Assembly: GCA_015227615.1 (NCBI GenBank)
Contig: JAALGZ010000116.1
Coordinates: forward strand, 1-24,508
Length of the DNA stretch: 24,508 nt
Direction: 5' to 3'
From: Labyrinthula sp. Ha
Taxonomy: Eukaryota; Sar; Bigyra; Labyrinthulida; Labyrinthulaceae
Below, piece after piece: positions 7,797 to 17,569 of this stretch. Positions within the stretch are counted from its first letter, which is position 1; each line of letters starts with the position of its first letter. The position numbers were made by a program, and so were the translations under genes. The notes beneath the pieces were generated by a model. It saw nothing but the letters and a program-made list of their open reading frames with translations, had not been told where the DNA came from and did not search any database.

Positions 7797-10700
7797 GTAA
7801 ACGAAAATCAGAGTGATCCCGTGGAAGAACGAACAGCACGGAGTGAAAACTCCAACTTGACCCAAGGGGAAACTCATTTACAAAACTTTCCTGCTTCAAC
7901 TACAACACTTACGAAGCTAGAAATTACAAATGAAGCAATTAACGAAGAATTCTACAAAAAAGGACGAAAAAGATTGGAAAACCTTTTACGATCAAAAACT
8001 GATCAAAATCAATTCGAACTTCTGAAACAAGGTGTTGAGATGTACCTGCTTGCCTTAAAATTACAAATTAATGGAACATCTCTACGAAAATTCTTTAAAT
8101 CTCACGACCGCAGCATCATTGATGAGCTGTTAGAATCTTACAATCCGCTTACTCAAAAATCTAACTACATTCTAGAGGAAGAAATTGACGATGAACTTTC
8201 AGATGACATCATTTCTCTTTGGAAAAAAGACGTTGTTTTCTTACGAACAATCCGAACCCCACATCGTTTTTGCAAAATCCTGCGACGCATCGGGGCTGTT
8301 ACATTCTTACCTACACAAACCAGAAAAAGAATTAACTTTGGAAACTTGATTTACAGCTGTTGGGAGGAATCAGAACCCATTACAGACTTCGTTAAACGCT
8401 TTGATTCTTTGGTACAACAGGCTAATCAGATCAAGATGATGCAAAATGACTCTGATTTACTTACACTTTTTCAAACTAAGATTCTCTTCAGAAGAAACAA
8501 CAATCAGAAAATTTTTACAGTTGTCAACAATTTGGATTCAAAAGATCTACCATTAAAGGATTACATGAGTGAAGTGACACAAGCCGTACTTCAGCATGAC
8601 AATTCAGGTTTGATCCCTTTTGATGCTCCAAGTACATCAGTTGTTGCATTTACAAAGAAAATTGTTTCTTCTAATTCAAAAGGTACATTGTGTTTCAATT
8701 GCGGTGAAGATTTTCCACACAAAGGCAAACAATGTGCTGCTAAAGGTGCTACCTGTTCTTACTGTGGCAAACCTAATCATTTTGCAAAGGTGTGTTCAAC
8801 CAACCCAGAACGTACATTACAACTTCCCAAGATGAAGAAAAAACCAATAAAGAAAACAGTAGCAGTAACATCTACAAAAGAAAATTTTAATCCTTTCAGT
8901 TTCGCTACTTCTCTTTGTACCACAGGTTCAAACTCTTTAGCTGGGCTGGATTCATGCAGCGATGTTTTCGTTTTTAGAAGCGCTGATTTTTTTACACACA
9001 TGGATCAGAAGCCTGGTAAACTTACCCTTACAGAAAATTCTGGTAGCTACGAAAGCACTGGAACAGCCAGATTTGCATTCAAAGAATTTCCTTCTAAGTT
9101 TTTTACAGTACAGGCAATTTACATGCCAAGTGCAAATTTCAACATTTTGTGTACCTACGATCTAGAGCAACAGAATGTTAAAGTCAACCATCGCTCTAGA
9201 AACGTACAACTAGAAACAGGAAACAAATTAAAAATAATTTTACTTGGAAAGAAAAGCTTCATTGAAATCATTCCACTAGGGAAATCAGTCTTACAAACCT
9301 CTGATCCAAATCTAATGCATCGTAGATTGATGCATCTCTCAGAGGACAAACTTAAACATGCTGGTTTCATTAAGGGTTCTCAAAAACTAAACAGCTGCCA
9401 AGTCTGTCTTCAGACAAAAGCTAAACACAACCCAGTGAAGAATTTAATTCACAAGATGAAACTCTCTCCTGATTCCAAAGGTCAAGCTTTTTCAATGGAC
9501 TTACTCATTCCGCCAAAACACTCGATGAAACCAGTCAATGGTGTTGTGGCTGCATTGATTTTAGTTGACCTGAAAACAAAATTAATTAGAGTTGCTCCTT
9601 TAAGAACACTTCAATCGAAAGATTTACTTGCAGCTCTTTACTACCTTCTTTCTACACTCAAAACTTTACCAAAAACGATTGTTACAGACCGCCAATCTGG
9701 TTTTACGGCAGAACACTTTGTCAACTCAATTTCCGCAAAAGGCATTCATTTACGTTTTGTCCCTAGAGATCGACATGACACTTTCAATGGAGTTGCTGAA
9801 CGAACGATTGGCATCTTAAAGGTCATGGCTTCAGCCGCCCTACTACAGTCTAAACTTGATGACTCCTTTTGGATCTACGCGGTCAAATTTGCAAGTTACA
9901 TCAAGAACAGAGTGCATCACAAAACACTTGGTGAGTCACCTTACAAACTAGAAACTGGGCAAGAACCAAACCTTTCTTCACTTAGAACCTTTGGTTGCTG
10001 TTGTTTTACGTTAAAATCTTCTGGAACGAAGACAAACAAATTTCAAGAAAGAACAGACACTGGTCTCTTTCTTGGACTACAGGAACATTCAAGTTTCAAC
10101 ACAGCAATCATCTACAAACTTAGTACTGGAAAAATCATTTACCCTCAACTAACCGATGTTTGGTTCCAAGAATCAAGAACACATGATCAAATCGATCAAA
10201 ATCCACCAACTTTCTCATTTGGTGACATCAAAATTGTTGACAAAACTGAAAATGACCCAATTTCTGAGGACGATTTTGAATCTGATGATGACGATGATTT
10301 CAGTCCAGATTTTGGTATACACTATGTACGTTATGGCCAGAAGGCAAATCAACAAGAAAATCATGATTTTGAGCATGATGATAATTTCGATGAAAATCCC
10401 CCTTCAGCAGATGTTCAACTCGATCAGGATCAAGATGCACATGATCCAACCCCATCTGCCGAAGTAACAAACCCTGAAACACCTCAAACGAGCGAAAACA
10501 GCAATGCTCGTCTACCAGTCACAACGCGATCTGGGAGAAATGCAACGAAATTCGACCTAAATCGGATGTCAGCTTTCACGTTGAACACAACTGAAGAAAC
10601 AACACACATCATCAAGCCTAAAACAAAAGGTCAGAAAGAAAAGCTACGGAAGAAGATCATTCAGTCTAGAATTGATCAGAAACCTTCCATTTACCGTGAC

Positions 10701-12233
10701 ACAAGAGGTCACCCAGACGAAGCATCTTACAAGAAAGCGGTCGAAAAAGAACTCAAAGCTTTGGAAGAACGAAAGGTTCTCAAAGTGATTAATCGCTCTG
10801 AACTTCCTGAAAATGCTTACGTTGGAAAATGCACGATGCTTGTGAAACAAAAACGCAATGGTAGTTTCAAAGCAAGATGTGTTTACAATGGAAGATCTCA
10901 GAAATTCAAAATTACACCTTACCGCAGTTCTCCTACCTTAGACTACAACAGTCTTGCAGTTGCACTAGCAGTTGCAGCTCGAAGACAGTTCCATTTTAAC
11001 ACTTTAGATGTTAGTACCGCATTCTTGTACGCGGATCTACCTGCTGGCACTACACTCTACTGTGAAATCCCTGATGGACATGAACTGAAACATGACAAGA
11101 CTAAAGTAATGAAGATTGAGAAAGCACTTTACGGTCTGAAGGAAAGTCCCAAGCTTTGGTTTGACAATGTTTCTGCTACAATTCAAAAACTTGGACTCAA
11201 ACAAGCGATCTTTGACGAGTGTGTCTTCTACAAGAAAGATTTAATTACTTTACTTTACGTTGATGATGTACTGATGCTCGGTACAAAACAAGAAATTGCA
11301 AACTTCTCAAAACAGTTTGGGAAAACTTACAAAATTACATTAGGATCACTAGATCAGAAAACAGACTTCTTAGGAGTTAACATTGAAAGAAAACCCAATG
11401 GAGACTACCAAATTGACCAAACCAAACACATTGAGAAAATTTTAGAAAAATTCAAGGATTTCAAGACTAAAGACAAATTTACACCATTACCTTCTACTTT
11501 CGCTGAGGCTGTTAAGAACAATTCCAATGCTAAAAGCATTAAATTTCCGTACAGAGAATTGCTTGGATCTTTAATTTACTTACGACTTACAAGATTTGAT
11601 TTACTCTACGCGTTACATGCGCTTAGTCAACTTTCTGAACACGTGACAAGTTTTGCAGTAAAATCAATTCTCAACACATTAGGCTACATTAGTAGAACGA
11701 AACATCAAAAACGAATTTTTTACTCAGATCAATCAAAAGGTGAAATTACACTTCTTGCCTTTTGTGATACTGAATGGGCCTCTAACACACTTAACAGAAA
11801 AAGTGTTAGTGGTAACTTCATTTACTTTGGTCAATCGCTCATTACTGGCAGAAGTTCAAGACAAAGGACAGTTGCTACCTCTGCTGCCGGAGCTGAGCTG
11901 ATTGAAATTTACAAGACAGCAAAACATTTGCAAGGAATCTACGGATTGTGCATGGATTTAGATTGCAAAGTCAAGCTACCTTCAGTGATTTTTACAGATT
12001 CACTTAGTTCAACTAAAACCTTAGAAAAGACAGTTTCTCCAGAGCAAAAACACATGAGTGTTGCAATTCATTTCTTAAAAGGACTCATTCGTTCAGGAAA
12101 ACTAAAGGTGATTTTCATCAAACGCGAATTCAACATTGCTGATCTTCAAACGAAACAGAATCCAAGAGCTGAGTTTGAAAAACTTTGGAACATGACTCAT
12201 TCAAGGATGAAGTGGCAGCATTTGAAGATCTAA
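7791..12233 (+). CDS. gag-pol: copia gag-pol polyprotein, 1480 aa
   Basis: One uninterrupted frame encodes the capsid and enzymes of the retrotransposon. I chose the ATG at 7791, the first in frame; the frame also stays open upstream into the LTR without an ATG. Gag comes first and ends with two zinc knuckles at residues 301-335 (CX2CX5HX4C and CX2CX4HX4C). The protease region follows around 380-460. The integrase HHCC domain has H510, H515, C536 and C539, and its catalytic core has D570, D633 and E670. An acidic linker (about 820-850) precedes reverse transcriptase, with D1073 in LDVSTAFLYADL and YVDD at 1156-1159. RNase H carries D1326, E1369, D1403 and D1451. With gag and pol in one frame, as in copia and Ty5 elements, separate protein ratios would have to come from splicing or processing; I saw no proof of either. 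Integrase before RT excludes Ty3. Confidence 0.95.
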   Translation: MEVNENQSDPVEERTARSENSNLTQGETHLQNFPASTTTLTKLEITNEAINEEFYKKGRKRLENLLRSKTDQNQFELLKQGVEMYLLALKLQINGTSLRKFFKSHDRSIIDELLESYNPLTQKSNYILEEEIDDELSDDIISLWKKDVVFLRTIRTPHRFCKILRRIGAVTFLPTQTRKRINFGNLIYSCWEESEPITDFVKRFDSLVQQANQIKMMQNDSDLLTLFQTKILFRRNNNQKIFTVVNNLDSKDLPLKDYMSEVTQAVLQHDNSGLIPFDAPSTSVVAFTKKIVSSNSKGTLCFNCGEDFPHKGKQCAAKGATCSYCGKPNHFAKVCSTNPERTLQLPKMKKKPIKKTVAVTSTKENFNPFSFATSLCTTGSNSLAGLDSCSDVFVFRSADFFTHMDQKPGKLTLTENSGSYESTGTARFAFKEFPSKFFTVQAIYMPSANFNILCTYDLEQQNVKVNHRSRNVQLETGNKLKIILLGKKSFIEIIPLGKSVLQTSDPNLMHRRLMHLSEDKLKHAGFIKGSQKLNSCQVCLQTKAKHNPVKNLIHKMKLSPDSKGQAFSMDLLIPPKHSMKPVNGVVAALILVDLKTKLIRVAPLRTLQSKDLLAALYYLLSTLKTLPKTIVTDRQSGFTAEHFVNSISAKGIHLRFVPRDRHDTFNGVAERTIGILKVMASAALLQSKLDDSFWIYAVKFASYIKNRVHHKTLGESPYKLETGQEPNLSSLRTFGCCCFTLKSSGTKTNKFQERTDTGLFLGLQEHSSFNTAIIYKLSTGKIIYPQLTDVWFQESRTHDQIDQNPPTFSFGDIKIVDKTENDPISEDDFESDDDDDFSPDFGIHYVRYGQKANQQENHDFEHDDNFDENPPSADVQLDQDQDAHDPTPSAEVTNPETPQTSENSNARLPVTTRSGRNATKFDLNRMSAFTLNTTEETTHIIKPKTKGQKEKLRKKIIQSRIDQKPSIYRDTRGHPDEASYKKAVEKELKALEERKVLKVINRSELPENAYVGKCTMLVKQKRNGSFKARCVYNGRSQKFKITPYRSSPTLDYNSLAVALAVAARRQFHFNTLDVSTAFLYADLPAGTTLYCEIPDGHELKHDKTKVMKIEKALYGLKESPKLWFDNVSATIQKLGLKQAIFDECVFYKKDLITLLYVDDVLMLGTKQEIANFSKQFGKTYKITLGSLDQKTDFLGVNIERKPNGDYQIDQTKHIEKILEKFKDFKTKDKFTPLPSTFAEAVKNNSNAKSIKFPYRELLGSLIYLRLTRFDLLYALHALSQLSEHVTSFAVKSILNTLGYISRTKHQKRIFYSDQSKGEITLLAFCDTEWASNTLNRKSVSGNFIYFGQSLITGRSSRQRTVATSAAGAELIEIYKTAKHLQGIYGLCMDLDCKVKLPSVIFTDSLSSTKTLEKTVSPEQKHMSVAIHFLKGLIRSGKLKVIFIKREFNIADLQTKQNPRAEFEKLWNMTHSRMKWQHLKI

Positions 12234-12246
12234 AAAGACCGCATGG

Positions 12247-12546
12247 AGTCAGACACTAAGCAGTCGAGTGTACGACTCTCTCCATACTGACTGTTTACAC
12301 TTTACATAGTTATAATACAATATTACATTACTGCACAATTGGTGCAACTTTACATAATACATTTTTACTAATACATAAGCACCGGAAACAACAAATCGTA
12401 AAACCTTAATATCTCAACAACTACTGGGAGTTAGAAAACGTTACTTATATCATTTTAAAGCTCTTTTCAAGCTCTTTCAGTTTATTTAATTTAATATACG
12501 TATCCTCATACATATATAGACGATACGGACAATTACTTGTCTAACT
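12247..12546 (+). repeat. 3' LTR of the copia element
   Basis: 300 bp, same termini as the 5' LTR with two differences in total. The preceding 13 bp (12234-12246) hold only a short, mixed purine run, so the polypurine tract that primes plus-strand synthesis is weak or overlaps the end of the gene. Confidence 0.93.
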
Positions 12547-12551
12547 CCTAG
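12547..12551. repeat. target-site duplication, right copy (CCTAG)
   Basis: Directly follows the 3' LTR and equals 7478-7482. The pre-insertion site would read AGCACCTAGAATG. Confidence 0.85.
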
Positions 12552-13071
12552 AATGTTCAAAACCCACTGACCAAACAAAATGTTTCTAGTTTATTCTAGA
12601 TAACGCCGAACAACAGCTAAATATTCAGTGATGTTTTATCTTGATGATGTTGTGGCAACTTACCTGAAGATAGAAATACGTGTCGTAACCCTGTAGTGCG
12701 ATTTGCTGTTGGTAGACGTCATATACCTATAACACAAACAACACTTTAAATTTTGAAAAATAAAACTAATTTTTTCTGAACATCCGCGCAATATTGGTAC
12801 AGAAAATATCTGCGTTTGCTCAACACAGTCTTTTTAATTTCAACTTCCTTGGCGCTCCTAATTTATTCTCTATAGCTGATCGAGCGATGTATTTCATCTC
12901 AAGAGAAAAGCTTGTTATCTTAAAGAAGTTATTCTTAAGGTTGTACTGTCCAATGAATAAACTTTGGTATTAACTTGTTGTGCTCTTAGCTATAATAACG
13001 GAATTTCATATGTAAAATACTTGAGATTAATATTATAGCTTAAGAGAAAAGCTGCTCTTTATACAAAACTA
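12552..13071. other. spacer between the copia element and gene B 3' end
   Basis: No gene was recognised. A short piece near 12634-12660 reads FYLDDVV on the + strand, which resembles a reverse-transcriptase core, but no supporting motif is near it. No clear polyadenylation signal for gene B was found; a TATAAA-like run directly follows its stop on the minus strand. Confidence 0.4.
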
Positions 13072-13842
13072 TTATACTGCAACACCGAGTTCATTAGCAG
13101 CAACAAGAAAATCCATTCCTATAGTGAACAGATCGTTATTCTCATTCACCTCAGCAGTGACACCTTCTTCAGGTTTAATTGAATCAAGTACTACTTCTAG
13201 ATTATCAGCAAGATTTTTATGACTTTTTAAGTACGGGGAAAAAGTTGGGTCAGCCTTTAGATCCGAGAAATAGTTATCTAGCAAATATGGACGGGATGTA
13301 TTATGAAGAAACAGTTCAACATCTCCCATTGCATTCATTTCTTGCTCTATTCTGGTTTTTTCACCGGTTCTCAAATCAGAAACTTCCGTATTGCCATAAT
13401 TCGTTATGTAATACCTAAGATATTCCTCTGCGGTTGGCCTAGTTAAGTCCACCTCTGAAAGCTCTAATCCCGCAATTGTTTCCGAAACATACTCATTTGC
13501 TAACTCTTTAAGTGCAGCTGCATGTTGTGATCTGACAACTTTCTGAACTATGTGCCCCAACCAAACCAGAACAATAGAGAACAACTCTGGCCTTTTAGCT
13601 CTTTCAGAAAATTTACGGGGGATTTCACTCGTCAAATAAACTAAGAAGATATTCACAACTCTCTGTGGAAGATCTAGTCCAAAGCCTCTAGTCAAATTCA
13701 AGGTGGGATAAAATCCAGAGGTAGAATTAGGAACCCAGTCAGGACAATATTGTGCATATGGGATAACTCTTGTGTCAAGATCTTCTTTGCAATCATCTAT
13801 GCTGTCTACAAAAATACTTCCTATTGTTGGTGCTGCTTGCAT
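13072..13842 (-). CDS. gene B: unknown-family protein, 256 aa, paralogue of gene A
   Basis: A single-exon minus-strand frame starts at the ATG that ends the right repeat arm, equivalent to the gene A start. I do not recognise the family. Residues 1-9 (MQAAPTIGS) equal gene A. Beyond that about 40% of residues match, with the strongest block KRPELFSIVLVWLGHIVQ at 83-100 and a similar C terminus (F.IGM.F...A.E.G). The paired DNA for the shared block differs at many third positions, so the duplication is old even though the promoter and first codons look recent. The protein is acidic overall, with no evident signal peptide or membrane anchor, but lacks the dense acidic run of gene A. It faces gene A across a spacer that was about 2.4 kb before the copia insertion. 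Function unknown. Confidence 0.8.
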   Translation of the reverse strand: MQAAPTIGSIFVDSIDDCKEDLDTRVIPYAQYCPDWVPNSTSGFYPTLNLTRGFGLDLPQRVVNIFLVYLTSEIPRKFSERAKRPELFSIVLVWLGHIVQKVVRSQHAAALKELANEYVSETIAGLELSEVDLTRPTAEEYLRYYITNYGNTEVSDLRTGEKTRIEQEMNAMGDVELFLHNTSRPYLLDNYFSDLKADPTFSPYLKSHKNLADNLEVVLDSIKPEEGVTAEVNENNDLFTIGMDFLVAANELGVAV

Positions 13843-14077
13843 ATTGAGATTTAAAGTTTCTCTACTTTATATTATATTTTATGTTTATTCAGTTTATGAT
13901 ATTTATTAAAAATAATGATTTCTGATGATTTTGAATATATTTTAATATGATGTTTTTTTTGTTTAGGAGATATTTCATAAGTGAATAAATTCACTTTATT
14001 GGAAACGGTTTTTGTTAAATTAGACTATAGTATATATGATTTCTTATCGTATCATTATTCACGATAGTTAACGTTAA
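13843..14077 (-). promoter_or_regulatory. conserved promoter/leader block of gene B
   Basis: Nearly identical to 4558-4792. On the minus strand TATAAAG occupies 13865-13871, 23 bp before the ATG, and TTAACGTTAA lies at 14068-14077. Conservation is much higher here than in the distal arm, suggesting shared regulation or recent homogenisation of both promoters. Confidence 0.55.
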
Positions 14078-15080
14078 GCTAAATTCCAATTTTTATTAAA
14101 CGGAATAATAGTGAAATTAACGGAGCTAACAATAAGCAAGCTATATAACGGTAGGTACTGGTAGGTTTTTGCTAAATTCACCAAACTCAAAATTTTCATT
14201 TCCTGGTAAAAGCTATAAGAAAACAAGTACAGAAAAACTTATTGTGTGATCAAGAAAGGTATTGGTATTATAAATAAAACAATCTTTTGAAACAAGCGAA
14301 TTATCTCTTGTTTGCTGAAGGTTCAGGACTAGTTGTCTTCTACTTGTTAGAGATTTTGCTTAGTTGAACTGTCTGAGAGACGTATTTGTTTGTGAGGAGA
14401 AACAGTAAGATTAGATTAGACAATAAAAACTGGTCACATGAACCAATGGAACTTTAAAGTTATTTTTCTAAAGTGCAATTTGAGAGTTTTCTATGTCAAA
14501 TTTTCAATATGATGTATTATTATTATCAGTTTTGGCTAGAAAAGAAGTAAAATTTATGAAAAAATATTTTTAATAGTTAGAAAACACAGAAAAACTACGC
14601 TATCAAGACAAAGAACCTTCAGAAATAACTTTATATGTTTTAAATTGTGCCTTTTAACTTCTCTGAGAAAAGGCTTGAGCTAAGATAGATGCACTTCTAT
14701 ATGGATTATGCAAAATTATCGCTATCACCAAGGTATTACACTTATTTTATCAGGTGCTATCTCTCTCAGAGAATAGCATTAGTTTTTAAAAACTATCTAA
14801 AAAAGGTATTTAGAAAATTTTACTGCTCTCTATGATTTCATTCTGAACTGAGATTGAGAGAATTTCAAAGCTAAAGTTACTGGTCATAGGAAGATTTTCA
14901 TTTTAAACAGCTTGCACATGATGTTGATTTTAGGGTGCATTTAGTTCTGAGTCAGTTATTTTTTTTATATTTTATTCCTTTAGAATAAGAGCATAGGTAG
15001 TAAAAATACGGATACATGATTTGGGAAAGAACATTAAATAGTTAAATGATTTTGGAAACACCAAAAGTTGTTGTTATCTC

Positions 15081-15181
15081 TTAACGTTAATATTCCACCA
15101 GTTAACGTTAACCAGCGAATTCTTTAACGGTATACAGGTTAGGCAATATTTCCATGTTTTTTTTGCCGTTAGTTAACGTTT
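15081..15181. promoter_or_regulatory. distal cluster of TTAACGTTAA palindromes, right arm
   Basis: TTAACGTTAA at 15081-15090, GTTAACGTTAAC at 15101-15112, TTAACGG at 15124-15130 and GTTAACGTTT at 15172-15181, 1.24-1.34 kb upstream of gene B. This mirrors the left-arm cluster. The palindromes are kept while neighbouring bases differ between the arms, as expected of binding sites, although I did not measure this. Confidence 0.45.
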
Positions 15182-16250
15182 ATCACCTTAAGAAACCCGA
15201 ATGGTATGTCTCTTTCGGTAGGGGTAGTAACAGAATGTAAGGTCTATTCTTTTATAGTCCAAAAACAAACTTATTTTTGTAAAAACCACATCCTTAAAAA
15301 AGATGAATATATCGATATTCTTAATGTACTTTGTCTTAGAAAGATATAAATACTTCTTTATAAATTTATTTCATTCTAAAACTTATTCAAAATCTTAACA
15401 AATATGTATATTTTGTTCAAACTTTATATCAAAGGTTTCAACAACTAGTAATATAATTGTACTGTCTTTATTTCATCTCAGACAAACGCATTCTAAACAT
15501 CACTGGTCTCTAACTTAGGTATTATGACGCTGAGATCAAAGTGAAACCAACTGGAAGGTAGAAAGTCAACAGTAATAGTTGAGAACTTAGTGTTAAATTT
15601 GTTTGTTTTGCAGGTTCTATTGAATTGCATCAACTCCAATTTTGAGAAAAAATTAATCGTTGAAGGATGCTTTGATGCACTCCTTTAAAAGGGATCCATT
15701 AATTGACCCTTCCTCCACACTCCGCCATGGATGAAGATGAGGATGGGTTTAGACACTCTTACATAGCCTTATCATAGATGCATTGAAGCGTTTATCTAAG
15801 TTATGAATGAGAAGTTAAAAGAAATGCTATGACAGTTCTAGCAATCTGAGGTTAAATGTCCAATTTTAAATTCCCACATTTGAATGAATGAAAAATAGAA
15901 TTTAGGTGTAGTAAATCTTAAACAACATACAAAACATTCCAGGAATTTGAAGAAAACCTTCATCCAGAGATCCTGTTTTAGATAAACACTCTGTCTAATC
16001 TACAATACATTACTAAACATTTTGATTTGTAGCTGATTAGAGCAACACTTCCTTAGGAACTTAACCAGGTTAAAGTATATGAAGTTTGATGTTCGTAGAA
16101 GACGTATAAACAAAGATGATAATTTGAGTACAGTGCCTGGTTGATTCATTATTAAATCTTTCATAATTACTTTGATTAGAACTCGTGAAATGTAATTCCA
16201 AAGTTTAATATACCTTGAAACAATTAGAGACCGGATTTAAAAAATCTAAG

Positions 16251-16976
16251 GTCCTGAAGAAGGTTAAGTAATTATTATAACTACTGCTTTGGCTGTTGTT
16301 GAAATGATTAAGTGAGCTAGTTTGTCTTGATGTAGCATGTGGGTCTCTTTTTTAATTACTTTCTATTTACTTCATTTTGAGAGATTTAATTCTTGTAAAT
16401 TTTGAAATTGAATTAAAGAGAGTTAAGAGTATCTGACTCTAGAATCAAGAAATCTCATGCTATACAAATATCATTTTCTTGGAAGGGGCTCTTAAGCTCT
16501 GGGGTATCATATTCTACACCTTCTCATTTGTAGAATACCAAGTCGGGTCATATGAACAAATTTTCGTACTTGGAAAAAATCAATAACGCGAACAAAAGTG
16601 AAATCACCCATAAGGATGTAATACCACTTCAATTAGCCCAGCATGCAATAAAATAACATTAAATAAATTAAATTGAATCGTAATAGATGCATTTTTTTCA
16701 CTGAGATTATTCAATCCTTCGTATAGTTTCTAGAAAGCTTTTTAGATTGAGGAAAAAAACACCCCACTAATTTTCACTAGATCAAATTGGTAAAAAACCT
16801 AGTGTAACAAGTAGAATATTAAAAATATACAACCTTTAGACTAGTGAGACTGCGTATTGTACCTTTGATCTTAACACTTAGTTGGATTCGAAACTGTCTA
16901 AATTCGTTTACATGTTAGCAAAACCAAACATGAGGGGTATGACATAGGACTTACCCCAAAGTTAAGAAAATACTAA
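16251..16976. other. non-coding stretch outside the right arm
   Basis: AT-rich, with no gene, RNA or repeat recognised. Confidence 0.45.
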
Positions 16977-17569
16977 AATGATTTAGCATATGATATATTT
17001 GAATTTATTAAGAAACTTGGTTTGACTAACACTTTAATTAGTGCTACCATTCTCCATTTCCATGAGAAATTTCTTGTTTTTTTAAAGACGTTGCTAGAAA
17101 GGTCGTGAGAAAAGCTAGAGATCAAGTTAAGCTATTTGAAGTTAATAATATAAGTAGGCTAGTGCATTGTGGGTGAATTTTTTTCGGTAGAGAAGATGTA
17201 TCTGCACTATATTTTAACAGAGCAACAACAGGGAGGCATACAGTACCAGAGCTAACATTTAAAGAATATCTACAACCAGAATTAACAAAAAAATACCAAA
17301 ACTCGATTGAGATAGATATGAGGTATGTTCTTTCAAGATATCAGCTGATGGCGATATTTCCTATCAGCGTTGATTATTTTCATACACTGTTACTTTTCCC
17401 TGTACTTTTATGGAAACATCGAACTTTTTTAATAGCTTTTGGTTTCAAAGATTTTGTCCTAACCCGTTTTTCTGTAGTGATGAGCGGCGATAGTTCTTCC
17501 CCGGGTAAAACTGCAGAATTATTAAATGCTACCACATCCGCTGTATCAATTATCTCCCAATATCGCTGA
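16977..17569 (+). pseudogene. decayed coding-like stretch, unknown product
   Basis: A 43-codon open piece (16977-17105) overlaps another in a different frame, which continues after one in-frame stop as a 130-codon open stretch (17177-17566) ending at TGA. The composition is protein-like, with pieces such as VPELTFKEYLQPELTKKYQ near 17250-17305. No start codon stands out; the first ATG in the long stretch, at 17318, would give 83 residues. The first piece has a faint cyclin-box feel (T....A..L.FH.F), but the rest does not follow it. It could be a dead gene, an exon of a spliced gene, or an old element fragment. Confidence 0.25.

Larger units (their letters stand above)
7483..12546 (+). mobile_element. 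whole-looking Ty1/copia LTR retrotransposon, 5064 bp
   Basis: Two 300-bp direct LTRs flank one long gag-pol frame, and the whole is bounded by a 5-bp target duplication. The domain order gag, protease, integrase, reverse transcriptase, RNase H identifies Ty1/copia (in Ty3 elements integrase comes last). The element looks whole and young, with two differences between the LTRs. It is very compact: 8 bp between the 5' LTR and the start codon and 13 bp between the stop and the 3' LTR. It sits in the spacer between convergent genes A and B, disrupts neither, and its base composition is visibly less AT-rich than the surroundings. Confidence 0.95.
13816..16250 (-). repeat. right arm of the ~2.4-kb inverted repeat
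   Basis: Reverse complement of 2365-4819, nearly identical at the gene end and increasingly diverged outward. Matching landmarks include the TTAACGTTAA clusters, a block with ATCAAAGGTTTCAACAACTA (15430-15449; left arm near 3181-3200), and the outer stretch around GTTCGTAGAAGACG (16091-16104; left arm near 2520-2535). Likeness fades near 16250. Confidence 0.85.

Noticed and set aside
12634-12690. FYLDDVV reading, like a reverse-transcriptase core
   Set aside because: Only one seven-residue motif; no neighbouring RT, integrase or LTR signal in a consistent arrangement, so chance is likely.
2365-16250. Large DNA transposon or Polinton with ~2.4-kb terminal inverted repeats
   Set aside because: No transposase, polymerase or capsid-like gene between the arms other than the later copia insertion, no target duplication seen at the outer edges, and the arms fade gradually outward rather than ending sharply.
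16989-17180. Cyclin-box-like pattern in the decayed stretch
   Set aside because: One helix resembles T....A..L.FH.F, but the LA.K.E-type core is not convincingly present, and the long stretch after it is unlike a cyclin.
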